This document shows positions 57,001 through 64,000 of a stretch of DNA of 64,000 bases, piece by piece. The position numbers were made by a program, and so were the translations under genes. A model generated the notes under the pieces. That model searched no databases, had not been told where the DNA came from, and saw only the letters and a program-made list of their open reading frames with translations. Source of the DNA: Zoroaster sp. YZ-2022 (Eukaryota > Echinodermata > Asteroidea > Forcipulatida > Zoroasteridae); assembly GCA_029582265.1 (NCBI GenBank), contig CM055820.1:21613756-21677755 (forward strand). Reading direction: 5' to 3'. Each line of letters starts with the position of its first letter. Position 1 is the first letter of the stretch.

Positions 57001-60000
57001 GTAAGGTTGTTGAGATTGTTATTAAAATAGTCGGAATGGTCACATGCAGCAAATGTAGTAAATTTCATATCATCCAACATCTTTTCCAGATAACTTAAAC
57101 ACATTCACCTAGAAAATTACAGAGCAGTAGTTTCAGTCCTAACTCCTTGCATTTTGCTTCATTTCCCCTTTTTTTTTAAAAAGCTTTTCAAAGAGATCAT
57201 AAGATGTTTTAAACACAGGGACACAGTTTGTATTAACCCTAACCTTCCCAAATCCTCTAAAATCCTCTTTGCCAAAGTGAAGGATTTTGAAGGATTGAGG
57301 TTATGAGGCATACTTGCCTTTCCATGGTACATGTACATCCATGTTTGTTGTAGTGATTGCAAGGTCAGTGCTTGGGTCAGTGGACACTATTTATTGCTCC
57401 ATGCATGCAGGGAGGGTCCCTGGCCATGTACATGTATCACAGATTAGAAACACACGTGTGCATACATGTCATGTGCTTGCTTTACTATATACTGAAGGAT
57501 TTTGGAGGATTCAGGTTATGTGTAAGCAAATGGGCCTAGGGAGTTAGGAAGGATTCAGGTTATGTGTAAGCAAATGGGCCTAGGGAGTTAGGAAGGATTC
57601 AGGTTATGTGTAAGCAAATGGACCTAGGGAGTTAGGAAGGATTCAGGTTATGTGTAAGCAAATGGGCCTAGGGAGTTAGGAAGGATTCAGGTTATGTGTA
57701 AGCAAATGGGCCTAGGGAGTTAGGAAGGATTCAGGTTATGTGTAAGCAAATGGGCCTAGGGAGTTAGGAAGGATTCAGGTTATGTGTAAGCAAATGGGCC
57801 TAGGGAGTTAGGAAGGATTCAGGTTATGTGTAAGCAAATGGGCCTAGGGAGTTAGGAAGGATTCAGGTTATGTGTAAGCAAATGGGCCTAGGGAGTTAGG
57901 AAGGATTCAGGTTATGTGTAAGCAAATGGGCCTAGGGAGTTAGGGAGGATTCAGGTTATGTGTAAGCAAATGGGCCTAGGGAGTTAGGGAGGATTCAGGT
58001 TATGTGTAAGCAAATGGGCCTAGGGAGTTTTGGAGGATTCAGGTTATGTGTAAGCAAATGGACCTAGGGAGTTTTGGAGGATTCAGGTTATGTGTAAGCA
58101 AATGGACCTAGGGAGTTAGGAAGGATTCAGGTTATGTGTAAGCAAATGGGCCTAGGGAGTTAGGAAGGATTCAGGTTATGTGTAAGCAAATGGGCCTAGG
58201 GGGTTAGGAAGGATTCAGGTTATGTGTAAGCAAATGGGCCTAGGGAGTTAGGAAGGATTCAGGTTATGTGTAAGCAAATGGGCCTAGGGAGTTAGGAAGG
58301 ATTCAGGTTATGTGTAAGCAAATGGGCCTAGGGAGTTAGGAAGGATTCAGGTTATGTGTAAGCAAATGGGCCTAGGGAGTTAGGAAGGATTCAGGTTATG
58401 TGTAAGCAAATGGGCCTAGGGAGTTAGGAAGGATTCAGGTTATGTGTAAGCAAATGGGCCTAGGGAGTTAGGAAGGATTCAGGTTATGTGTAAGCAAATG
58501 GGCCTAGGGAGTTAGGAAGGATTCAGGTTATGTGTAAGCAAATGGGCCTAGGGAGTTAGGAAGGATTCAGGTTATGTGTAAGCAAATGGGCCTAGGGAGT
58601 TAGGAAGGATTCAGGTTATGTGTAAGCAAATGGGCCTAGGGAGTTAGGAAGGATTCAGGTTATGTGTAAGCAAATGGGCCTAGGGAGTTAGGAAGGATTC
58701 AGGTTATGTGTAAGCAAATGGGCCTAGGGAGTTAGGAAGGATTCAGGTTATGTGTAAGCAAATGGGCCTAGGGGGTTAGGGTTAAGCTTGGGTAATAACA
58801 CGCAGGCCCGTAGCGAGCGGGGCTATGACAATCCCAATAACTTTTCTCAGTCGGCAATTAGAGCCTCAGCCGGCAAATAAAGCATCAAAGGTACTAGAAC
58901 AAGGGTTGGTCCAGACTAAATTTTCAGTCAGCAAACCTTGAGGTATGGGTCTGCCGACTGCAAATGTATCATGTTTCAAAGCACGTTTGTTTGTTAGAAG
59001 TAGTTTATAAGCTGCGGTTTTCGGGTGGTAGTTATCCCGTCATCAGGCAAGCTCGGTGGTCGAGAGGTTAAGACGTCTGCACTAGTAAGCAGGAGGTCGT
59101 GGGTTTGAATCCCGCCCGAGTCACCTGTGAAGTTTTTTTTTCACAGACACTCGGAAAGCACCGAGTATGCAGTGCTATACACACGTCAGTGTAGGGCAAA
59201 AATTTAATCAATAAATCATATAGTAAGATTTGCAGTGACACCATGTATTGTAATAATCTCTTTTGAGTAGTGAGGGTTCTGAGAAGAACCTTTGGTTAAC
59301 TCAACGTTTTGATCACTATGCTCTGATCGTCGTTCTGGGTAATGGACATGAATCAATTTAGCCTTCACTGACTTGGCTCTGCTCGGTGGTATTAAGTGTC
59401 TGCATGTTAAAATCAATGAAGGGAACAAATTAAATCATGTTGAATAAAAAACCCTTGACACAAGAATTCCGTCAATAATTTGTCTTATTTCCAATGGCAC
59501 GGCGTGTATACAGTTTCACAAGCCAACAAATGTAATTTTCACGGAGCATTTTGTAATACAGCAATCTTATATTTGCCTCATAAAAATTGATCACGGAATT
59601 GATTATGATTGCATAAAAGATACTGACGTAATTGCCGAATGTGTTTCTATACTTTAGTCACACTTGAATACATAGAATCAACACAGTGATATAATGTCAC
59701 TGACTTCTGTTTTATCACCAATGTTAATTTTTGTATCAAGATTGTTTGGCCATGCCCACAACAATGACAACATATCTACACGTTTCATTACTGTTTTTTT
59801 CTCATAAATTATGGCAATCTTTGATCTGTAGGATGAAATAAGACAAATTCAGAATTTTCCATATTTTCAAACAGTCATTATTCCTGACAAAGGAATGAAA
59901 TTCTGGAAAATTAATTACATGCCGTTCTGCCTGTCCCCCTGCATCCACTTCAGAGACGTAGATGCCAGCATTAAGGTCCTTGCCACCGCGGATGCAGAAG

Positions 60001-61168
60001 CCCAGAGTCTCGTTCTCACGATGATCCAACTTGATCTTCCTGATGCGCACAGCCGAGGAGGAACCCCTGAGAGTGGTCTTGTCACCGTCCCGCTGCTCAT
60101 TGCTGGTGTTCAACACAAGGGTTGGTACCTGGATGAGGTCAAATGAGATTAACTATGACATGCAGTAGGGTCGTGTAGGAAACAATCTCTAAGTGAAACG
60201 GTTTTGAAAAGAAAATTGTTGAATGCATCTCATCATTTTAACTGGTGTATAACCACTGTCTCTGAGATATCAAGATGCTTGTGTGTACTGTAGGTTGGGC
60301 TGGGTAGGAGGATAAGCATGGTGTAGCAAGTGTGTTCATAAAGTGGAGAATTAAAATCATCTTTCCAAGGTTATTTATTTTGCCTTAATGGAACATGCAG
60401 CTGTACATCTTCAGACAGAGGCTCTAAGAACTCTACAAGATCCATCTCGCAAAAACAAATCCAATCAGGTAAACATAAATAGTATCTATTGATGATAAAA
60501 CCCAAACGTACAAACTTTCTTGAGACCAAACTGAAAATGTTGAAACCTTATTTACACAAGGGAGCACTTCCGATGTAATTTACCTGTGGTTGCAGGGCAT
60601 CTGCAGTCCTCCCTAAATCCACCTCAGCAGTCCGACTCCGTTTGTGTTCCTTCCTCCCATCCGAAGACCTGGAGCTGTCTCTACGCACCCTGATGACATC
60701 GGCCCGTCTGGAGTTTTCAGCTACCCTATGCTTCTCTCTCTGATGTGCCATCGCAGTGGCTTTCCCTCTAGCCTCCAGGCTCATGACATTTCGCAGCTGC
60801 TCCACAGGAAGCAATACTCTGGCAGACTTGCGTTTTGGTCTCCACGATACCTTGGCCGCCTCCCTGCTGCTCTGAGTGGGACCGTACCTGTCTAGTATTT
60901 GTGGCCGGACCTGGGATTGGTACCCGTCAAAGTGCAGGCAGCAGAGATGGTCAAAGTCCTCCTGGTGGTCTGCGGGGATCATCGGGTAGATGGCAGCTAG
61001 GAGGGTGATCTTCTCCTTGGTGTTGAGGATACCATGCAGTGTGGTACAGAGGGTCAGGACAGATTTGGTCTCCCTAAAGGTCTGGATAGCCTGTTTCAGG
61101 GTGGCGCATTCCCTCTCTTTGAGGTGCTTATGTGCCAGTGAGCGCAGGCGATGACCGACGCTGGTCAT
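47124..61168 (-). CDS. Gene 2: harmonin/whirlin-like HHD-PDZ-PDZ scaffold (9 exons)
   Basis: Exons in transcript order are 61168-60584, 60128-59919, 56856-56696, 52277-52101, 50984-50888, 50223-50133, 49626-49534, 48645-48587 and 48026-47124: 2376 nt, 791 residues. All introns are GT-AG, phases 0,0,2,2,0,1,1,0. HHD at about 8-90 (LLAAIYPMIPADHQEDFDHL); basic Arg/Ser linker; PDZ1 at about 222-310 (LGFCIRGG, GLKVGERVLKVND); PDZ2 at about 356-440 (WLGCSIRGG, VNGVNVETLTH). The 300-residue last exon is Ser/Asn/Pro-rich and ends DITLL, a class I PDZ ligand by pattern. HHD plus PDZ pairs are known in harmonin, whirlin and PDZD7, scaffolds of stereocilia and photoreceptor complexes. PDZ1 looks whirlin-like and PDZ2 harmonin-like. 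No third PDZ or second HHD is seen, so exact orthology is open. Confidence 0.85.
48587..48645 (-). CDS. Gene 2 exon 8: short linker
   Basis: A 59-nt exon encoding VAQSPKQTGRLAANFAEFEL, with acceptor TTTCAATTTCAG and donor ACTG|GTAAGT. Phase 1 in and 0 out fits its neighbours; strong splice sites are the main support. Confidence 0.72.
49076..49485. mobile_element. hAT-like MITE in gene 2 intron 7
   Basis: CTTGGGGTGATAAC and TATCGCCCAAGCC ends with TCTTAGCT / TCCTAGCT at 49068-49075 and 49486-49493 as a probable 8-bp duplication with one change. ATATCG-rich inside, like 12643-13294. Confidence 0.6.
49534..49626 (-). CDS. Gene 2 exon 7: basic linker
   Basis: Residues 441-471: Lys/Arg/Ser-rich (KAKHRRSQTAEAAVTSPRPA). 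Acceptor GCTATCAG, donor TGCAG|GTAAGA; both sides phase 1, so the exon could be skipped without frameshift. No domain recognised. Confidence 0.75.
50133..50223 (-). CDS. Gene 2 exon 6: PDZ2 end
   Basis: Residues 411-440 plus one base: VNGVNVETLTHDQIVSLVTA, then SNVVVIDVGP. Acceptor ATTTCAG, donor CCTG|GTGAGT. The string VNGV.....H...V is the standard PDZ beta-alpha turn. Confidence 0.84.
50316..50628. mobile_element. TA-type foldback in gene 2 intron 5
   Basis: TATACTGAGACGCAATAGAA and TTCTATTGCGTCTCAGTATA ends, continued by ACTTACCAC / GTGGTAAGT. Arms short, centre unique. Confidence 0.8.
50888..50984 (-). CDS. Gene 2 exon 5: PDZ2 core
   Basis: Residues 378-410. Acceptor TTTTATACAG, donor AGTAAG|GTGGGT, phase 2 in and 0 out. 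Encodes GGVDFEMDVTVANVDPMSPA, then AGLKKGQHISK. The usual GD before the I is GQ here, a mild departure from the PDZ consensus. Confidence 0.83.
51061..51445. mobile_element. hAT-like MITE in gene 2 intron 4, perfect 8-bp target duplication
   Basis: TAGGGCTGTGC and GCACAGCCCTA ends flanked by CAGGACAT at 51053-51060 and 51446-51453. Inside, GGATACCC-type motifs repeat. A related inverted copy is at 2549-2935. Confidence 0.85.
52101..52277 (-). CDS. Gene 2 exon 4: Ser-rich linker and PDZ2 start
   Basis: Residues 319-377 plus two bases. Acceptor GACATTATCAG, donor AGAGG|GTAATT. A Ser/His/Asn-rich linker is followed by VSKIKQATIIADDDGWLGCSI, the first strands and binding loop (WLGCSI) of PDZ2. 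An acidic DDD precedes the loop. Confidence 0.82.
52340..52468. repeat. Imperfect inverted repeat in gene 2 intron 3
   Basis: GGTTAATGACCAGCTTTTGG / CAAAACCAGTCATTAACC and GCATGGTCAC / GTGACCATGC fold around 52404. It starts about 60 bp upstream of exon 4 on the transcript strand, so it could affect RNA folding near that acceptor. Confidence 0.6.
53396..54394. mobile_element. Large foldback element, 1.0 kb, 8-bp target duplication
   Basis: TAGCTAGGATGATCCTA and AGGATCATCCTAGCTAG ends; arms of about 410 bp (53396-53805, 53985-54394) with few differences and a 180-bp centre. TCGGAACT repeats at 53388-53395 and 54395-54402. Open frames on the arms mirror each other and are not genes. Confidence 0.85.
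54403..55156. other. Gene 2 intron 3 DNA, nothing recognised
   Basis: AT-rich; CAAGTCCGGAAAC is duplicated near 54949-54975. Confidence 0.4.
55165..55863. mobile_element. Large foldback element, 0.7 kb, 7-8-bp target duplication
   Basis: TAGCCCTGATAGGACCCTAT and ATAGGGTCCTATCAGGGCTA ends; arms of about 330 bp meet near 55510. TTCACACC at 55157-55164 and 55864-55871. Same end rule (TAG..CTAG) as 53396-54394, but a different sequence. Confidence 0.85.
56287..56593 (-). mobile_element. TTAA-flanked MITE with 44-bp unit, copy D (reverse)
   Basis: CCCTAACCTTCCC start, TAGGGAGTTAGGG end, TTAA at 56594-56597 and TTGAA on the left. One 44-bp unit. About 100 bp downstream of exon 3 on the transcript strand. 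Confidence 0.82.
56696..56856 (-). CDS. Gene 2 exon 3: second half of PDZ1
   Basis: Residues 266-318 plus two bases. Acceptor CACACAAG, donor CCAAG|GTCAGT. It encodes GLKVGERVLKVND, then ITHAQAVVALKSSCRLTLYV, the last PDZ helix and strand, and a GHMPG exit like that of whirlin PDZ1. Confidence 0.83.
57237..58781 (-). mobile_element. TTAA-flanked MITE with expanded 44-bp minisatellite, copy E
   Basis: TTAA at 57233-57236 and 58782-58785. The unique body (57237-57500) is as in copies A-D in reverse; then about 28 tandem 44-bp units at 57505-58775 with core GCCTAGGGAGTTAGGAAGGA. Most units are identical; a few carry GACC for GGCC, or TTTTGGAGG, as in copies A and C. Confidence 0.88.
59045..59218 (+). 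mobile_element. tRNA-derived SINE-like element
   Basis: The head 59050-59122 folds like a tRNA: acceptor GCTCGG/CCGAGT, A box TGGTCGAGAGG, anticodon stem TCTGC/GCAGG with an 8-base loop, T arm GTGGG/CCCGC and B box GGTTTGAATCC. A body CACTCGGAAAGCACCGAGT (hairpin) and a tail AATCAATAAATC follow. The 8-base loop and body favour a SINE over a working tRNA gene. Confidence 0.7.
59219..59345. repeat. GTGACACCATGT family part-copy
   Basis: GCAGTGACACCATGTATTG, TTTGAGTAGTGAGGGTTCTG and CACTATGCTCTGATCGTC relate to 32942-33150. It directly follows the SINE tail. Confidence 0.6.
59346..59918. other. Gene 2 intron 2 end, nothing recognised
   Basis: AT-rich; no gene signal. Confidence 0.4.
59919..60128 (-). 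CDS. Gene 2 exon 2: first half of PDZ1
   Basis: Residues 196-265. Acceptor CTCATCCAG; donor CGGCAT|GTAATT is weak, but joining it to exon 3 gives the continuous PDZ string GGQAERHGLKVGERV, so the boundary is well supported. The carboxylate-binding loop is LGF in LGFCIRGG. Confidence 0.83.
60584..61168 (-). CDS. Gene 2 exon 1: harmonin-homology domain
   Basis: Residues 1-195, starting at the ATG complementary to 61166-61168. The HHD is followed by an Arg/Ser/Lys-rich segment. Donor CACAG|GTAAAT, phase 0. An upstream coding exon cannot be ruled out, but the HHD is normally N-terminal. Confidence 0.83.
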
Positions 61169-61342
61169 GCTGGAAGCTTCTTGTAAAATCTTCGCAGGGG
61201 AATAACTTGTGTGTGATGTAGCTTTGCTCAGCGATTATTCTACTTCTGTGTGTCTTTTTAAACAGATCTATAAATTCAAATGAAGGAGGTATGGTTATGT
61301 TATTGCTTATCCTTGTTCTCTTAATATGTACATAATCAAATA

Positions 61343-61606
61343 TACTACCTAAAACAATTTAGGGAACACCGGATTTTTAACATCAAATAGGTTTGAAATG
61401 TTCCATGAACCGGGATTTTCATTTGCAACCCCCTCTCTCTTTCAGTAGTCATGTCATGAAATGTGTAATCACTACATGCATCCTTTATCATCTGTTTCAT
61501 TGTGCAGTTGTTTCTCATCAATTCTGTGAAACATTGTTTATCTGAAATAAATGATCTTGCTTTAACTGAGATTATTCCGGTGTTCCCTAAATTGTTTTGA
61601 GTAGTA
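61343..61606. mobile_element. TA-flanked MITE, AACAATTTAGGGAACAC family, copy 2
   Basis: TACTACCTAAAACAATTTAG start, CTAAATTGTTTTGAGTAGTA end. Nearly identical to 22887-23152. About 175 bp upstream of the gene 2 start, so it may lie in its promoter region. Confidence 0.82.
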
Positions 61607-61628
61607 TATTTGTAAAACCTGCCATTAA

Positions 61629-63194
61629 CCCTTTCAATACCATTGTCGACTTTCGTCGACAGCGCACCTACCTACGCTTCTTTACCATCGTCGACTTTCG
61701 TCGACGGCACACCTACCTACGCTTCTTTACCATCGTCGACTTTCATCGACGAGAGCAGTGCCGGTGTTCAAGAGGTCCACTAAATTTATTTGCTGCCCTC
61801 TGCTGTTAATTTTTATACAGTTGAAAAGAACACATCATAAGCTTTCCAATGATGTATAGAACAATAGGGGTCACCATTATGACCTTTTGAGAAAACTCTG
61901 ATCAAATTTTTTCACATGCGCTAATTTTCCGAAAGTTTTTCCAACATTTTGTCACTATGGATGAGCGAAATGCTCAGTTACTGGATGAGCTTTTTGCTGA
62001 TAGTGATTCTGAGAATGAATCAAATGATTCGAGGAAGATTCTAGCCAAGAATCAAGATATTTCGTCAGAATCTGACGACAATTTGCCCGGCCAAGCAGTG
62101 CAAGACAGGCTACCGCGCCGAATGGCGTGCCGCTGGGATGCGTGGTGTAGTCCGTGGTGGTCGGCGTGGAGGTGGTTATCGTCGGTGTTTGTTAGTATAT
62201 CACAAATTGTATGTGTGCCCTAGAATATATCTTATATTTGATGTATTCAGGTTCTTTTCTTGTGAAAGAAAAGTATTGTCTTTGCCAAACAAAAAAACAA
62301 TAAATTGAGTATATTCATAATCATATTATGAGCAAAGTGTCTTGTGTTCATATTTTTTTTATAAACCTTTACATTTGAAAGTACACAGAATATGGATACG
62401 CTATGTTTTATCCATTATTTGGATTTGTAACCATAAGCTTCTGACAGGAAATACTTGCTTGACAAACGGATGAAAGAAGGCTGAGATTCCACACATTGTG
62501 TATGCAATCAGCATGGGCCTGTGACATGTAGTTTATCCACTATACAATGTAACATATGTACATGTACTGTGTGTATTAGCTGTACATGTACAGTATGTGT
62601 GTGTAATCTCACACGCATCAATGAACACACACAGTGTATTACAATGGAGGATCTATGCAGTGCATTTTACATTGTGTAATTGGGAGTCCATTAGGCTCAT
62701 CAGATAGGAAACTGCAACTCTCTGGAAAAATTGTAATAAGTTGCTTGTTTTATACCAAAAACAATTGATTTTGATGTTATATGAAAGAGTATACAATGAG
62801 TGAAAAATGTCACACACAAACCTGTTTCATTTATCTAAGTCTTCATAATGAAAATCAAGTTTGAAAGTGCATGAGTAGTCAAGTTATAACATAAAAATTC
62901 TAGATTCAAATATTTTGAAACTTCAAATTTAGAGAAATTATAATATAATCAACCAAAATTGCATTGAAATATATTTTTGTTGTAACCATTTGAAAGGTAA
63001 TTATATATGTAACAAAAGGCATGCACAAAATTTTTCTCTACGACACTGTCTTCACTATGAAAACTGAGCTTGAAAAGTGGGGTCTTCAGAAGCTGCCGTG
63101 GTTGCAAAACAATTCGGTTCTGGACTGTACACTCCGTACAAACAATGTGGTCCTCAGTGGGCTGCGTGGTCAAAACAATTCGGTATTGAAAGGG
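61629..63194 (+). mobile_element. Decayed piggyBac-like element, 1.57 kb
   Basis: TTAA at 61625-61628 and 63195-63198; ends CCCTTTCAATACC and GGTATTGAAAGGG. The left side has three units with GTCGACTTTCGTCGAC and CACCTACCTACGCTTC; the right side repeats AAAACAATTCGGT. An internal frame resembles the acidic start of piggyBac-type transposases, but the catalytic region is missing. Confidence 0.78.
61957..62223 (+). pseudogene. Remnant of a piggyBac-like transposase N-terminus
   Basis: Starts MDERNAQLLDELFADSDSEN, an acidic Asp/Ser/Glu segment typical of piggyBac-family N-termini. It then changes to a Trp/Arg-rich tail that looks out of frame and stops after 88 residues; another frame there reads Gly/Arg-rich. 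The usual 500-600 residues with the catalytic Asp triad are absent, so this is an internally deleted, non-autonomous copy. Confidence 0.6.
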
Positions 63195-63198
63195 TTAA

Positions 63199-64000
63199 AC
63201 GCTTTGGACCATGGACATAAACAAACTGCAGGACTAGCAATTTTCTGTAATTCTGGAATCAAGTAAGTAATTCACTTTCTTTTTTCAAATTAACAATCAT
63301 AGTAAAAGTACAAGAAATTCATTGCAATGCAAGACACATTTATAAAATATCAGCTTGAAAAATAATTTTTTTCAACTGAGCATCGAACCTTCACCTTTCA
63401 ATTAATTTTCAAAAATATTTTAAGGACAAATTTTAAAAATATTCCATTTTGAATTTTTTTGTTTTCAACTGAGCACTGAAACCTTCGCTTTTCAAAGGAA
63501 AATCTAAATCCTAACACATGTAGTCAACACAGTCATATTTGCATAATTTATGCAAAACTGGGTGTACTCGGTGTATCTACCCACCTGTCTGTGATTTTCT
63601 CAATACACACTCACTCGGATAATCATGTACATTTTACACAGTCATCACTGAAAGTGGTGATGAGAACAAATGGTTACCTTGGAAACAGATGGCATAACCA
63701 GCTGCTAATATTATGCAGATTTGTGATTGAAGTGACCTTGCATGTCCATCAAAACCATGTGTGTGCTTTTGTTTATTGGTTTAAAATAATATTTTATGGT
63801 GCAAGCCGACAGGAAATTCAAGTTGAATGCAAATGGTCCTTTATCTAATAAATGCAAATAATGGTCCTTTATCTAAAATACATTTGATTGGAAAATTTAT
63901 ATCTAAATTTTAAATCACATTTTGTACACGAAATAATTTCAATTAAGATTCTAGTCTTAAATTTTACAATGCATAGGGCATTTCATTGAGATTTCAGTCT
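63199..64000. other. Flanking AT-rich DNA
   Basis: A direct repeat around TTCAACTGAGCA(T/C) ..ACCTTC at 63370-63395 and 63465-63490, and ATGGTCCTTTATCT twice near 63833-63875. No gene supported. Confidence 0.4.

Noticed and set aside
28661..58775. CRISPR-like direct repeats (60-, 65-, 30- and 44-bp arrays)
   Set aside because: Units are contiguous without unique spacers, the DNA is eukaryotic, and no cas genes exist.
57505..58775. Interstitial telomere repeat (TTAGGG-like strings)
   Set aside because: GGGAGTTAGG occurs once per 44-bp unit and not as tandem TTAGGG hexamers.
59050..59122. Functional tRNA gene
   Set aside because: The anticodon loop has eight bases, the acceptor is imperfect and a SINE-like body and tail follow.

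Overview
The window is AT-rich eukaryotic DNA with long introns, GT-AG splicing, dense non-autonomous transposons, SINEs and minisatellites. Two large multi-exon metazoan signalling-scaffold genes converge tail to tail. The gene families, the tRNA-Leu-derived SINE and the overused TACATGTA palindrome suggest a marine invertebrate deuterostome, possibly an echinoderm. That is inference; no sequence search was possible.

Gene 1 (+, 8187-24881) was assembled by eye from seven exons with consistent phases, giving about 1012 residues. The order is Ser-rich N-terminus, PDZ domain, Roc-like GTPase fold without a recognisable P-loop, COR domain, linker and C-terminal death domain. Gene 2 (-, 61168-47124) has nine exons and about 791 residues: a harmonin-homology (HHD) domain, two PDZ domains, a long Ser/Asn-rich tail, and a final T-L-L that fits a class I PDZ-binding motif. 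It resembles the harmonin/whirlin/PDZD7 scaffolds of Usher complexes.

Layout. 1-8186: upstream region with foldback elements, a SINE and TTAA-flanked MITEs. 8187-24881: gene 1, whose introns hold most copies of several MITE families. 24882-47123: intergenic, with large tandem arrays (60-, 14-, 30- and 65-bp units), a LINE 3' end with its tail, a second SINE and many foldbacks. 47124-61168: gene 2, whose introns hold hAT-like elements with target duplications, two long foldbacks and a TTAA-flanked element carrying about 28 copies of a 44-bp unit. 61169-64000: a decayed 1.57-kb piggyBac-like element and unrecognised AT-rich DNA.

The genes are linked only by position and by sharing PDZ biology; whether they act together is unknown. 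The most interesting items are the PDZ/pseudo-Roc/COR/death architecture and the coexistence of at least six TTAA-flanked MITE families, one carrying an expanding minisatellite. All exon limits, repeat counts and family assignments were made by reading and need alignment and transcript data.
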